Assembly: GCA_020161265.1 (NCBI GenBank)
Contig: JAIUOC010000007.1
Location: 124,001 to 188,000, forward strand
Reading direction: 5' to 3'
DNA from: Chloroflexota bacterium
Lineage (GTDB): Bacteria; Chloroflexota; Chloroflexia; Chloroflexales; Herpetosiphonaceae
Length of the DNA stretch: 64,000 nt
Positions 36,159 to 46,507 of the stretch are shown piece after piece. Made by a program: the position numbers and the translations under genes. Within the stretch, counting starts at the first letter, position 1; every line of letters starts with the position of its first letter. The notes under the pieces were generated by a model that saw nothing but the letters and a program-made list of their open reading frames with translations, was not told the origin of the DNA and ran no database searches.

Positions 36159-37244
36159 ATGGCTCATCGGGTTACCTTGATTCGTGGTGACGGAACAGGA
36201 CCAGAACTTGCCGAAGCTACACGCCGGGTCTTAGAAGCTACAGGCGTGGCTTTTGATTGGGATATTCAGGATGCTGGAGTCGATGTGATGGAGCAATTAG
36301 GGACTCCATTGCCCGATTCCGTGCTCGAATCAATTCGTTCAACCAAAGTGGCGTTAAAAGCGCCGATTACCACCCCCGTTGGCACAGGTTTTCGCTCAGT
36401 CAATGTGGCGATTCGTAAAGAACTCGACCTCTATGCCTGTGTTCGGCCATGTCGTTCCTACCCTGGCGTGCGTTCACGCTTTGAAGACATCGATTTAGTG
36501 GTTGTGCGTGAAAACACCGAAGATCTCTACGCTGGGATTGAGTTTGAGCGTGGCACTGATGAAGTAGCCGAATTGCGCAACTGGTTGCTGCAAAAACGCC
36601 CAAATGCCATGATCAAAGAGCCAGGTGGTATCTCGATTAAGCCTATGTCGGTGCCTGGCTCAGAGCGAATTGTGCGCTTTGCCTTTGAATATGCCCGCGC
36701 TAACAAACGCAAAAAAGTTACGGCAGTCCACAAAGCCAATATTATGAAATTCAGCGATGGGCTGTTCTTAGAAGTTGCCCGTGAAGTCGCCAAAGATTAT
36801 CCCGATATCGAGTTCGATGATCGGATTGTCGATAATATGTGTATGCAGTTGGTGCAAAAACCAGAGCTCTATGATGTGATGGTATTGCCCAATTTGTATG
36901 GCGATATTTTGAGCGATTTGTGTGCTGGCATGGTTGGCGGCCTTGGGGTTGCCCCAGGCGGCAACATCGGCGAACATGGCGCAGTTTTTGAAGCGACCCA
37001 CGGCTCAGCGCCAAAATATAAAAATCTCAACAAAGTCAACCCAACTGCCTTGATCCTCTCAGGCGAGTTGATGTTGCGTCACTTGGGCGAAATCGAAGCC
37101 GCTGATCGGCTCAATGCAGCGGTGGCAACCGTGATTGCTGAAGGTAAGGATGTAACCTACGACCTGAAGGATGATCGCAACGACCCAAGTGCGGTTGGGA
37201 CTGCCGAAATGGCCGATGCCATTATTGCTAAATTACAAGCCTAA
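36159..37244 (+). CDS. NAD-type isocitrate/isopropylmalate dehydrogenase family protein
   Basis: 361 residues from ATG 36159, with AAAGGA upstream; an in-frame ATG 11 codons earlier lacks a site. Beta-decarboxylating dehydrogenase signatures: [11 protein letters not shown] at the start, the substrate loop [47 protein letters not shown] with the catalytic Lys, and [19 protein letters not shown] plus THGSAPKYK. The [12 protein letters not shown] phrase favours isocitrate (or homoisocitrate-like) over isopropylmalate. TCA-cycle step in the cytosol is the likely role. Confidence 0.9.
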   Translation: MAHRVTLIRGDGTGPELAEATRRVLEATGVAFDWDIQDAGVDVMEQLGTPLPDSVLESIRSTKVALKAPITTPVGTGFRSVNVAIRKELDLYACVRPCRSYPGVRSRFEDIDLVVVRENTEDLYAGIEFERGTDEVAELRNWLLQKRPNAMIKEPGGISIKPMSVPGSERIVRFAFEYARANKRKKVTAVHKANIMKFSDGLFLEVAREVAKDYPDIEFDDRIVDNMCMQLVQKPELYDVMVLPNLYGDILSDLCAGMVGGLGVAPGGNIGEHGAVFEATHGSAPKYKNLNKVNPTALILSGELMLRHLGEIEAADRLNAAVATVIAEGKDVTYDLKDDRNDPSAVGTAEMADAIIAKLQA

Positions 37245-37254
37245 TTGGGCTGCC

Positions 37255-37284
37255 GCTGGCGATCAGGTAAGACTGATCGCCAGC
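37255..37284 (+). terminator. Hairpin after the dehydrogenase gene
   Basis: Perfect 12-base arms GCTGGCGATCAG (37255-37266) and complement (37273-37284), starting 10 bases after the stop. No U tract follows, so termination is probable but not certain. Confidence 0.55.
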
Positions 37285-37417
37285 TATCCCCATATTTAGA
37301 GACTATACCTAAGAATTAATTCAGCTTCATGGTACACTTCATCTCAACCGACGGTAACACGAAATGGTAGGTAGATGTGGCGTGGGATGATCCACTGTTT
37401 GGCATTCTAGAACGTAT

Positions 37418-40400
37418 ATGACACAATCAACATGGCCAGCAACATCAGAATTACCTGCTATCCCCAAGGTGCGAATCTTGGGCGAAATCGGACGGGGCTT
37501 ACATAGCACTGTCTATCGTTGTGTGCGCGATGGGCAAACCTATGCCTTAAAAATCCCGCGGCTCAATGGCAATCAATCGCCAACTATGGCAGCGGCAGCA
37601 TTTCGGCGCGAAGCTAGCGCCCTCGCCTTGGTGCGCCACCCCAGTTTGCCCGAGGTAATCGAGGTTGATCACTACAACGAAATGCCCTATATCATTATGG
37701 AGTTGGTTCAAGGCCAAACGCTGCTTGATTTGGTGGCGCTTGGGCCGTTACCTGAAAGTTTAGTCATTCGGCTGATCAAAGATTTAGCTAGTGCCTTGGC
37801 CGCCGTGCATCGCCAAGGAATTACCCACCGCGATATTCAGCCGCGCAATATGTTGATGCAGCCCTCAGGCAACATTAAATTAATTGATTTTGGTTTTGCC
37901 AGCCACAATAGCCTTGACCCTGAGCAAACTCATGTGCTGGGCACGCTGCGCTATAGTTCGCCCGAACAAACTGGCTATCTCAAACGCAATGTCGATGCCC
38001 GCTCCGATTTGTACGCTTTTGGTGCAGTCTTGTTTGAATGTTTGGTTGGCGTACCGCCTTTCAATGCTTCCAATATTACCGATTTGATCCGCCAACATGC
38101 CGTCGTGCTCGCCCCCGATGTGCGTTCGATGGCTCCGCATGTCTCGCCAGCCCTCGCCGAAATCGTCGCTCGCCTGCTGGCCAAAGATCCTGACGATCGT
38201 TATCAAACCGCTGAGGGCTTGCTCTCGGATATTAATCAAATTGATAGCTTAAATCTCATGTTGGCCGCTGGTCGCCCAATTCGGCTTGGAGCCGATGACC
38301 TCTGGACTGGAGCGCTCTACGATAATGATTTAATTGGGCGTGATGCCGAGTTGGCAATCTTACGCCAAGGCTGGAATAGCGCTCGCCAAGGTCATGGCAG
38401 CGTCATCGCCATCAAAGGCGCGATGGGTTTAGGCAAAAGCCAATTAGGCCGCGAAATGCTGCATCGAGCACGGTCGCTTGGTGGTTTGACCTTTGGCTCA
38501 ACCTGCGTCAAAGATTCAGCCCTACCCTACAGTGCCTTGCGCAGCCCATTTGAGCAATATGTCCATTATTTGGAATTGATGCCCGAAAGCCAGCGCCGCC
38601 ATGCCGAGGAGCAACTACGCCAATTCGTACAAGGCTACCAAGAGCTGATGTTGCGTACATTTCCATGTTTGCAGCCAATTCTGCCTCACACCAAACAACC
38701 TGAATTGGTGACCGATTACGAGCGATTTAATACGATTTTGGCTGATCTGCTGCTTTGGATGACCCGCGTGCATCCCGCCGCTGTCTGGTTTATCGACGAT
38801 CTGCAAGCAATCGATGATGCTAGTTTTAGCGTCATCCGCCGAATCATCGGGCGCATTCAGCAAGTTCCGCTATTTTTAATTATTTCTTTAAACGATAGCG
38901 TTGATAGCCAGCAAATCTACGAGCGGCTCACGCTTAATCAGCCAATTCCCATCCAAGAGATTTTGCTGCATCCCCTGACCGATCAGGCTGCCACCCAATT
39001 TATCACCAGCTATTTGGGTGGCTATAACGTCGATCAGCAAATTATCAACGAGATTGTTGCTCGCAGCGTTGGCAGCCCCTTTGCCTTGCGTGAATATATC
39101 CAAACCTTGTTGGATACTGGCATGCTGCGTTTGGTCAACACGTGCTGGATGATCGACGACCAAAGTTTGACAAAATTGGCCTTGCCTTCGCATGTGGTGC
39201 GCTTGGTACTCAGCCGAATCGATGAACTAAGCCCCAAAGTGCGGGCAATTCTCGAATTAGCGGCAGTGCTGGGCTTTCAATTTCGGCGAAATAGCTTGCT
39301 TGAGCTATGGCAAGGCGAGCCAAGCGAAGTCTATGAGGCCTTAACCATTGGCGGACGCAGCCATTTAATCGAGCGCAGTGCTTCTGGTCACTATCATTTT
39401 GCCCACCAAAATATCTATCAAGTTTTTCTCGAAGGCATTACGCCTGAGCAACAGCAACAACTCCATGCCCAAATTGCCAAAAATCTCGATCACGAGCAAC
39501 TTGAGCCAGAAGCCATGTATCAATTGGCCTATCATTATGCCCGCGCTAAAAGCAGTGACCCAACATTTTTGGCTCGCGGCTTCACGATTTTGAGCAATGC
39601 TGGGCAGGTGGCGCTGGAAAATTATGCCTACGATGAGGCCTATCATTTTTTCGAGCAGGCCTACCACATTGCGCAAGGCCAATCATTACCATTTCAATCG
39701 CAACAACATGCTCAATTTGCCCAACTCTGCCTACGCTTAGGCCAAAATCAAACGGCCTTGGCGCATTTGCAAGCAGCGCTCGAACAAACCAGCGAACCGG
39801 ATCATCAGGCGCGGTTGCTCACGGCGATTGCCCATATTCACGCTTGGCAACAACAACCACGTGACATTTGGCGCTACTTTGATCAAGCATTTGAGGCATT
39901 AAACGAACCTGCCTTAGAACGCTCGTTGATTGGCTTGCTCAGTGATATTGGGCGCTCACTTGGACGCTTGCTCAAAAGTAGTGTGCCATGGTTACAACCA
40001 AGCTCGCCCCAGCAGCAGCAACGCATCATCATTTTGCTAGAAATTTATGATACGGTGGGTATGTATGCCTACCTGAATAGCCAAATGTTGTTGTTAGTCA
40101 GCCTCTTTTTGCGCTCGTTGGTTTGGGCACGCCGTGGGCGCACCCGTCCGGCCCGCGTGCGAGCATTGAGCAACTATGCCAGTATGTGGGCAATGGTTGG
40201 TCAGCGCCATTTAGCCAAACGCGCCTTGAATAAAGCTAAAACCATCGCCACAACTCCGACTGCTGATCGCATGTTGCAAGCGCGGGTTGCCTTGTACGAA
40301 GGCTTTATTAGCCATATCATTGGCGATGAAGTGCAGGCTGAACGGCTCTTGCGCACAACATTACGTCAACATGCAACAACAATCGATTCGCTAGCCTATG

Positions 40401-42742
40401 GCCATGCCACGGCTGATAGTGTGCTCTTGCTCTTTTTGCGCGGCCATGTGCTGGAAGCATGGCAATTGGTGCAAGAAACCTTTGAGCGTTTTGAGCAACA
40501 TAATCATCGCAATGAACAAACCTGGTTTTTAGAATTATGGGCTGCGCCCCTGCTGATTACGCTTGGTTCGACTGCTGAAGCCCAACGCTACCCTGTACCC
40601 GACATCAAAGAGCGCCAACAATGGCTCTTGGCCTGGAAAAATCTAGCCGATGCCTCGCAGATGATCGTTAACCTTGAGCAGGGTGATCCAGGCCAACAAA
40701 ACGATCAATTATTGCGCCATTTTAATCAGCAACATCGCAATAATCCGCGGTTTATGCCGTTTCATTCGCGCTATATGTACATTTTGCAGGGCTATATTCG
40801 TATCGCTCAGTTTTTACAGCAGCGCAAACGGGTAACCGCTCGCCGCTTACGGATTGCCGCACGCCAAGCCTTGTTGGTTGCGACAACCCCAATTTTGCGC
40901 GGCCATGCTTTAGTTATTTTTGCGGCGGCGCACGGCTTTGATGGTCGCTTTGCTCAAGCCCTAGAGTTGTTGGGGCAGGCTGAGCAATTAGCCCACTTGC
41001 ACGATGCTCCATGGATTTTATATGAAGCCCATCGGATTCGGGCGCATCTTTTTGGTATGCAACAACAAATGGCCGCTGCCAAACGCGAAGCCAGTCGCGC
41101 TTACACAATTGCCTTTGATCATCAATGGGTTTTGCGTATGCGCAATATCGCCGTAGCTTTTCAGCTTGACGACCCAGAACGGCTCAATTCGACGACCAGC
41201 ATTATTAGCGACGATACGCTACGCCCCGATGATAGCCGCATGCAACGATTGTTAGATGCGCTGCTTTCGGTCAGCTTGGCGTGGGCCCAAAGCTACGACC
41301 TCGATGAGCAAGCCCAAACTGCGCTCGATTCAGTGATTCGGATTTTGGGGGCAGAACGGGCATTTCTATTCCTGCTCGAAAACGATGATTTACAGCTTCG
41401 CGCGGCGCGTGATGCCTCAAACAATCCAGTGACCGAGACCTTGCAAGGCTATAGCCGCACGGTACTAGAGCGGGTACGCATCACTCAAAAACCAGTGATT
41501 GTGACTGGAGCCGATGATGCATTAATTACCAGCAGCGAAAGCGTCACCGCTCACAACCTGCGCAGCGTTTTGGCCGCACCCTTGATGCTTGATGGGCGAT
41601 TTTTAGGCGTGGTCTACCTTGATAATCGACTGGCATGGGGCTTTTTCTCCAAAGAAGATGAAGTTATTCTGCGGGCGATCACCACCCATATTGCCCTAGG
41701 CTTAGAAAAATCGCGCACTACTCAGCTCGAAATTCACATCAATGCTGAACGCGAACAACGTCGTTTGGCCGAACGCCTGCGCGTACTTTCAACTGTGTTG
41801 AATGCGACGCTTGATTTAGCCGATGTGCTCAGATATGTGCTGATTCAGCTCAACTCGTTGTTGCCCTACTATGGAGCCTGCATCGCCCTGCGCGAGGAAA
41901 ACGAGCTTAAATTTGAGCAAGTTGAAAGCCCAAGCCCAACGCTATGGATCCGCGGCACAAAAATCTCAATTAATGATGACCCGCTGTTCAAGCAACTTGC
42001 GACGCTGCGCCAACCATTAATTATCAATGATATCACCCAAGACCCACGCTTCAAAGGTTATGGTGAGCATCCAGCCCGTTCATGGCTAGGACTGCCCTTA
42101 TTGGTGCGCGGCGAAATCGTGGGCTTTTTGGCGATCGATCGCGATGAACCCCATGCAATTTCTGAGCATGAGGCCGAATTGGGCATGGTATTTGCCTCAC
42201 AAGCAGCAATTGCGATTGCTAATGCCCAATTATTTGGCCAAGTGCAGCGCCTCGCGATCACCGATTCATTGACCCAAGTCAGCAATCGCCGCCATTTCTT
42301 CGAGTTGGCCGAACGCCAATGGATATTAACTTGCAGCAGCGATCATCCACTTTCAGCGATGATGCTCGATGTTGATCATTTCAAGCGAGTCAACGATAGC
42401 TACGGCCACTCGGTTGGCGATTTAGTGCTGCGCACGGTTGCCGATATTTGCCGCGCCAATTTACGGCCTTCGGATCTGCTTGGGCGCTATGGTGGCGAAG
42501 AATTTGCGATTTTGCTGCCTGATACCGATGTTTCGGCAGCCTTGATCATTGCTGAACGCTTACGGATCGCAATCGCCAACCACCCGATTCAGCATGAGCA
42601 AGCCAGTATCAACCTGACGGTGAGCATTGGAGTGACAGGGTTGAGCAAAGATGATAACTCAGTTGTCAGCCTGCTTGATCGGGCTGATCGAGGCTTGTAC
42701 ATTGCCAAAGAAACCGGACGTGATCGGGTTACGATGGCTTAG
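37418..42742 (+). CDS. Ser/Thr kinase - AAA ATPase - helical repeat - GAF - GAF - GGDEF signalling protein
   Basis: 1774 residues from ATG 37418. Domains in order: Ser/Thr kinase (about 18-275; Gly loop GEIGRGLHSTVY, Lys45, HRD 137-139, DFG 157-159), AAA/STAND-type ATPase (about 305-650; Walker A GAMGLGKS 334-341, Walker B VWFIDDLQAID near 457), TPR-like helical region (about 690-1280), GAF1 (about 1285-1435), GAF2 (about 1455-1600) and a diguanylate cyclase (about 1610-1774) with GGEEF at 1692-1696 and an upstream RPSD inhibitory site. The catalytic loop reads HRDIQPRN, with Gln where most kinases have Lys. PknB-AAA-GAF giants are usual in multicellular bacteria, but they normally end in a histidine kinase; here the output is predicted to be cyclic-di-GMP. 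Confidence 0.9.
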   Translation: MTQSTWPATSELPAIPKVRILGEIGRGLHSTVYRCVRDGQTYALKIPRLNGNQSPTMAAAAFRREASALALVRHPSLPEVIEVDHYNEMPYIIMELVQGQTLLDLVALGPLPESLVIRLIKDLASALAAVHRQGITHRDIQPRNMLMQPSGNIKLIDFGFASHNSLDPEQTHVLGTLRYSSPEQTGYLKRNVDARSDLYAFGAVLFECLVGVPPFNASNITDLIRQHAVVLAPDVRSMAPHVSPALAEIVARLLAKDPDDRYQTAEGLLSDINQIDSLNLMLAAGRPIRLGADDLWTGALYDNDLIGRDAELAILRQGWNSARQGHGSVIAIKGAMGLGKSQLGREMLHRARSLGGLTFGSTCVKDSALPYSALRSPFEQYVHYLELMPESQRRHAEEQLRQFVQGYQELMLRTFPCLQPILPHTKQPELVTDYERFNTILADLLLWMTRVHPAAVWFIDDLQAIDDASFSVIRRIIGRIQQVPLFLIISLNDSVDSQQIYERLTLNQPIPIQEILLHPLTDQAATQFITSYLGGYNVDQQIINEIVARSVGSPFALREYIQTLLDTGMLRLVNTCWMIDDQSLTKLALPSHVVRLVLSRIDELSPKVRAILELAAVLGFQFRRNSLLELWQGEPSEVYEALTIGGRSHLIERSASGHYHFAHQNIYQVFLEGITPEQQQQLHAQIAKNLDHEQLEPEAMYQLAYHYARAKSSDPTFLARGFTILSNAGQVALENYAYDEAYHFFEQAYHIAQGQSLPFQSQQHAQFAQLCLRLGQNQTALAHLQAALEQTSEPDHQARLLTAIAHIHAWQQQPRDIWRYFDQAFEALNEPALERSLIGLLSDIGRSLGRLLKSSVPWLQPSSPQQQQRIIILLEIYDTVGMYAYLNSQMLLLVSLFLRSLVWARRGRTRPARVRALSNYASMWAMVGQRHLAKRALNKAKTIATTPTADRMLQARVALYEGFISHIIGDEVQAERLLRTTLRQHATTIDSLAYGHATADSVLLLFLRGHVLEAWQLVQETFERFEQHNHRNEQTWFLELWAAPLLITLGSTAEAQRYPVPDIKERQQWLLAWKNLADASQMIVNLEQGDPGQQNDQLLRHFNQQHRNNPRFMPFHSRYMYILQGYIRIAQFLQQRKRVTARRLRIAARQALLVATTPILRGHALVIFAAAHGFDGRFAQALELLGQAEQLAHLHDAPWILYEAHRIRAHLFGMQQQMAAAKREASRAYTIAFDHQWVLRMRNIAVAFQLDDPERLNSTTSIISDDTLRPDDSRMQRLLDALLSVSLAWAQSYDLDEQAQTALDSVIRILGAERAFLFLLENDDLQLRAARDASNNPVTETLQGYSRTVLERVRITQKPVIVTGADDALITSSESVTAHNLRSVLAAPLMLDGRFLGVVYLDNRLAWGFFSKEDEVILRAITTHIALGLEKSRTTQLEIHINAEREQRRLAERLRVLSTVLNATLDLADVLRYVLIQLNSLLPYYGACIALREENELKFEQVESPSPTLWIRGTKISINDDPLFKQLATLRQPLIINDITQDPRFKGYGEHPARSWLGLPLLVRGEIVGFLAIDRDEPHAISEHEAELGMVFASQAAIAIANAQLFGQVQRLAITDSLTQVSNRRHFFELAERQWILTCSSDHPLSAMMLDVDHFKRVNDSYGHSVGDLVLRTVADICRANLRPSDLLGRYGGEEFAILLPDTDVSAALIIAERLRIAIANHPIQHEQASINLTVSIGVTGLSKDDNSVVSLLDRADRGLYIAKETGRDRVTMA

Positions 42743-42790
42743 GGCAGTATGCTACAATAGCCCAAGTTTGGTGCATTTGGAGGGTCTGAT

Positions 42791-44182
42791 ATGGTGCGTG
42801 ATATGCTGCACAACTTGCGGCGCGTGCGCTTAGTTGAAGTCCAGTTGCTGATAACCGTGTTGCTGCTGTTTGCCGCTGGCTACATGATGGTGTTTGCCAC
42901 TGGCCAACGCCGTTTGGAAGCTGATGTTGGCTCGTTGCAATCGTTGTTCAGCGTGCTCTGGCCATCGTCGCTGCCGCTTTTGCTCTATCTGGTAGTGAGT
43001 GCTGGGCTTTCGTATCGCAACCCCAATGCCGACCAAATTTTGCTGCCCTTGGTGGCGGTGCTTTCTGGTTTGGGCCTGCTATTTACGGCACGGGTTGCGC
43101 CAACCCTCGATAAAGACATTTATGGTGATGTTGCCGCCAAACAATCGGCCTTTGTGACGGTTGGAGTCATTTTGCTGGTGCTGATGGTGTTTGTCGATTG
43201 GGATCGTTGGATCTTTATTCGGCTTTTTCGCACTGGTATGATGGAATGGCTCAAAAACCATCGCTGGACATGGATGCTGCTTGGGGTTGGCCTGATGATT
43301 TTAACCTTCATCATCGGGGTTGATCCGAATAATAGCGGCGTTAAAGTTTGGTTTCGCCTGCCTGGTGGCTTTCTGTTCCAGCCCGCCGAGTTGCTTAAAA
43401 TTATCTTGGTGGTCTTTTTAGCCTCATATCTGATCGAACACCGTGAAGTCGTTAATCATGGCTATCGCTTAGGGCGCATCACCCTGCCACCCTTGCCCTA
43501 TCTCGTGCCAATGGGCGGGATTTGGGCTTTGTGTATGGCCTTGATCGTTAAGCAAAGCGATTTGGGTGCAGCCTTGTTGCTATTTGGCATCTTCATTGCG
43601 ATGTTGTATGTTGCTACAGGTAATGGCTGGTATGTTGGAGCCAGCTTTGGCGCATTCGGCATTGGCTCCTATGTGATGTACCAATACATCGGCAAAGTGC
43701 AAGAGCGGGTAGCGATTTGGCTTGATCCATGGTCAGACGCAGCAAACTTAGGCTATCAGATTGTGCAATCGCAATATGCGCTCTCAGCAGGCGGAGTGAC
43801 GGGCAGCGGGCTTGGTTTGGGTGCGCCCCATTATGTTCCAGCGGTGCACACCGACTTTGCCTATACCGGAATCGCCGAAGAATTAGGCTTGATGGGCACA
43901 ATTGGGATCTTAATTGTCTATGTGTTGATGATTTATCGCGGCTATCATATTGCACTCTCAATTCCAGGACGTTTTCGCGGCTTTGAGCAATTGTTGGCAG
44001 TGGGCTTAACCACGATTTTGGCAGTCCAAGCCTTAATCATCGTCGGTGGTAATTTACGGGTGATTCCATTGACCGGGATTACCTTGCCCTTTATCTCGTA
44101 TGGTGGTTCATCGGTCGTTATGAACTTTGTAATTGTTGGCTTGCTGTTGCGCATTTCGACCACAACTCAGAAGCAAACCTAA
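42791..44182 (+). CDS. FtsW/RodA/SpoVE-family SEDS protein
   Basis: 463 residues from ATG 42791 with GGAGGG (42779-42784) upstream. About ten TM helices. SEDS signatures: FLFQPAELLKIILVVFLASYL, KQSDLGAALLLFGI with the Asp essential in RodA polymerases, TGIAEELGLMGT, and PFISYGGSSVVMNFVIVGLLLRIS at the C-terminus. It polymerises or handles lipid II glycan strands for wall growth or division. The residues before TM3 and an extra loop make it somewhat longer than E. coli FtsW. No class B PBP is adjacent. A weak promoter (TTACGA, TACAAT at 42753-42758) may lie in the gap. Confidence 0.92.
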   Translation: MVRDMLHNLRRVRLVEVQLLITVLLLFAAGYMMVFATGQRRLEADVGSLQSLFSVLWPSSLPLLLYLVVSAGLSYRNPNADQILLPLVAVLSGLGLLFTARVAPTLDKDIYGDVAAKQSAFVTVGVILLVLMVFVDWDRWIFIRLFRTGMMEWLKNHRWTWMLLGVGLMILTFIIGVDPNNSGVKVWFRLPGGFLFQPAELLKIILVVFLASYLIEHREVVNHGYRLGRITLPPLPYLVPMGGIWALCMALIVKQSDLGAALLLFGIFIAMLYVATGNGWYVGASFGAFGIGSYVMYQYIGKVQERVAIWLDPWSDAANLGYQIVQSQYALSAGGVTGSGLGLGAPHYVPAVHTDFAYTGIAEELGLMGTIGILIVYVLMIYRGYHIALSIPGRFRGFEQLLAVGLTTILAVQALIIVGGNLRVIPLTGITLPFISYGGSSVVMNFVIVGLLLRISTTTQKQT

Positions 44183-44194
44183 GCGAGGCCGACC

Positions 44195-44527
44195 ATGAAT
44201 TGGTTTGTTATTGGTATCGGGGCAGCAATTGCGATCTGTCTGCTAACAATTATTGGTTTTTTTGGGGGCTATCGCTGGTGGCAAACCCTGCGGCCAGTCT
44301 GGCAATTGGGGTTGATGTTGCTGATTCCCAGTTTGCTACTGAGCCTAACCCTGTTGTTGGTGTGGTTTCTGCCTTGGCCAATCCAAGAACTTGGCAGTTT
44401 AGCGATTGGGGTAACCCTTGGCAGCGGAATCCTCTTAATGACAACCTCATATTTAGCGATGCAGATCTGGTGGGCCTTCCAACCTGATGAGCCTGCTCCT
44501 TCAACCGATTCTGATGAACAAACTTGA
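44195..44527 (+). CDS. Small three-TM membrane protein, unknown
   Basis: 110 residues from ATG 44195, 12 bases after the SEDS gene, with GCGAGG upstream. Three hydrophobic helices (about 5-25, 36-60, 66-92) and an acidic C-terminal tail (PDEPAPSTDSDEQT). I do not recognise a family. It overlaps the MFS gene that follows, so the three genes are probably one transcription unit. Confidence 0.65.
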   Translation: MNWFVIGIGAAIAICLLTIIGFFGGYRWWQTLRPVWQLGLMLLIPSLLLSLTLLLVWFLPWPIQELGSLAIGVTLGSGILLMTTSYLAMQIWWAFQPDEPAPSTDSDEQT

Positions 44528-45812
44528 TATAAACAATGACGCGCAGGCCTCAACCAAGCTTGCGCGTTCATTAGGTTGGACGTTGGTGATTAAACTGCTG
44601 ATCTCATTGCATGTTGGGGTTGGCGATTTTTTGTTGCCCTTGTATGTGCAAGCGCTTGGTGGTTCGCCCCAGGTTATTGGTAATTTGGTGGGTTTGGGTG
44701 CGGCCTTTGGTGTATTTGCGCGGCTCAGCCTGAGTTGGCTCGCCGATCGAGGCATCATCGGAATTTTGCTGCGTTTGAGTTTGGCGGCCTTAGCCAGTGG
44801 CTTTGCAATTTGGAGCTTTGCTGATAGCAGCGCATGGTTAATGCCTGGTCAAGCATTGCTCGCGATCGGGCGAGCAGGCTCGACTATCTGTTTAAGCTTG
44901 TTGATTGCCCAATTAACCAACCAAGGTCAACGTGGCTCAGGTTATGGGCGACTGACTATGGCCAGTTCGTTGGCAACAATTGTCGGGGCGATCATCGCTG
45001 GCATTGGCTTTATCGGCTGGGATGCAGAAACTCGCCAACAACTACAACAATTCACTTGGCTGCAAGCTAGCCTTAATTATTTACCCAATCCAATTGCCCG
45101 TGTCAAGCTATTTCATGGCATTTACATCGTGTTTAGTAGTAGCGTCGTCATAGCAGGAATCTTCAGTTTACGTTCATGGCCCCATGCAATTCCGGTAAAA
45201 CGCGGTACAATACAAGCAATATGGCGCAGTGTGTTACGTCAGCCAGCAATCCGCAGTCTGTTGCTTGTGCAAAGCTGCATCAGCGCGGGCTATAGTGCCT
45301 CGATTCCAATGACCGTGCCGTTATTGACTGATCGTTTTGGGGCAAGCGTGGCGGCGGTCGCTGTGGCCTATATTGTGCCAGGCATTATTTATGCGCTGTT
45401 TCCGGCACGCCTTGGGCGCGTCGCTGATCGCATTGGCTATCGACGGGCTGCCAAGCTTGGGCTTGGCGCAAGTATGTTAGTTTACCTAGCAATACCTATC
45501 AGCCCACAACTTACAATCACCGCAATATTTTGGGCTTGTGAAGCGCTGGCATGGAGTTTTTATGTACCAGCTTTGGAAGCCTTACTTGCGGAAAGTGTGA
45601 TACCACAACAACGCGGCACAGCCTTGGCGATCTATGGAGCGTCAGGAGCCTTGACCGCAACGGTGGCAGCACCCTTGGGCGCACGCTTGTATAGCCAGTG
45701 GATCGCCGCACCCTTTTTATTCTCGGCCCTTTGCCTAGGTATGGCAGCCATGTTTGCTGCACGTACCCCACCAACCAATGCCGATTATGCTACCATTAAA
45801 TCTCACAATTGA
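44514..45812 (+). CDS. Major facilitator superfamily transporter
   Basis: 432 residues from ATG 44514, overlapping the small membrane gene; an ATG at 44487 is in frame and neither has a clear ribosome-binding site. About 12 TM helices in two halves. The loop 2-3 motif is RLSLSWLADRGI, and the equivalent in the second half is PARLGRVADRIGYRRA, both typical of MFS (G-x-L-a-D-R-x-G). Drug/sugar-exporter type; the substrate cannot be inferred. Confidence 0.88.
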   Translation: MNKLDINNDAQASTKLARSLGWTLVIKLLISLHVGVGDFLLPLYVQALGGSPQVIGNLVGLGAAFGVFARLSLSWLADRGIIGILLRLSLAALASGFAIWSFADSSAWLMPGQALLAIGRAGSTICLSLLIAQLTNQGQRGSGYGRLTMASSLATIVGAIIAGIGFIGWDAETRQQLQQFTWLQASLNYLPNPIARVKLFHGIYIVFSSSVVIAGIFSLRSWPHAIPVKRGTIQAIWRSVLRQPAIRSLLLVQSCISAGYSASIPMTVPLLTDRFGASVAAVAVAYIVPGIIYALFPARLGRVADRIGYRRAAKLGLGASMLVYLAIPISPQLTITAIFWACEALAWSFYVPALEALLAESVIPQQRGTALAIYGASGALTATVAAPLGARLYSQWIAAPFLFSALCLGMAAMFAARTPPTNADYATIKSHN

Positions 45813-46401
45813 AGAACCCACCCTGCCCGACCTGACTCCGTTTCCGCAAACAGGCCTCGTTCATTGGACGAGCAAGTTAGGCGTTGAGCTTGCTGTTCGC
45901 CATATTACGCCTGATGATGCCAAATTGTTGGTCGAATTGTATGGCCGTTTATCGCCGCGCACGCTTGAGTTGCGCTTCGCCACGATTATGATCAACATTC
46001 CAATCGAGCGCGTGATCGAAGAATCTGCGCGGTTAGCCACGCTCAATCACAACCACGCCGATGCCTTGATTGCCTTGCTCAACGAGGATGGCGAGCAACG
46101 GATCGTGGCAGTAGCTCGCTTGGCAGGCGCTGATCATATTCAGGCTGAGTTTGCGCTCTTAGTTCGCGACGATTTTCAAGGCCATGGCGTGGGCAGTTAT
46201 ATGCTCGATTTGTTGTTTCAAGTCGCCTTGGTTCGTGGCTTGCGTTATCTTAAGGCCTCGGTGTTGGCAGAAAATACGGCCATGCTGCGATTGATTCGGC
46301 GTTCAGGCTTCCCCTATCATATGCATACCTCACACGGCGAAAGCGATGTGACAATCTATCTCGACCCTACCATCAGCGAAGGCGAGATTAATCACCACTG
46401 A
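45778..46401 (+). CDS. GNAT-family N-acetyltransferase
   Basis: About 207 residues from ATG 45778, overlapping the end of the MFS gene; ATG 45754 and 45787 are alternatives. GNAT fold: AVRHITPDDAKLLVELYGRLSPRTLELRF (beta1-alpha1), FALLVRDDFQGHGVGSYMLDLLF with the acetyl-CoA pyrophosphate loop (Q-G-H-G-V-G), and LRYLKASVLAENTAMLRLIRRSGF. Resembles the acetyltransferase domain of Pat-type protein acetylases. Cytosolic; substrate unknown. Confidence 0.88.
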   Translation: MPIMLPLNLTIEEPTLPDLTPFPQTGLVHWTSKLGVELAVRHITPDDAKLLVELYGRLSPRTLELRFATIMINIPIERVIEESARLATLNHNHADALIALLNEDGEQRIVAVARLAGADHIQAEFALLVRDDFQGHGVGSYMLDLLFQVALVRGLRYLKASVLAENTAMLRLIRRSGFPYHMHTSHGESDVTIYLDPTISEGEINHH

Positions 46402-46423
46402 ATCAAGTAGATTGTTAATTATT

Positions 46424-46446
46424 TTGTTGGGCGAAGCCCGTATAAT
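46424..46446 (+). promoter_or_regulatory. Probable promoter of the GAF histidine kinase gene
   Basis: A perfect TATAAT (46441-46446) follows a small GGGC-GAA-GCCC stem; no -35 box stands at the standard distance (TTGTTG at 46424 is too close, TTGTTA at 46412 too far). Confidence 0.35.
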
Positions 46447-46507
46447 CTGAATGTTTGACTGAAATCTGCTGTCCCCTGCCGCTGGCACGTGGGCTAGGAG
46501 TAGTGCG

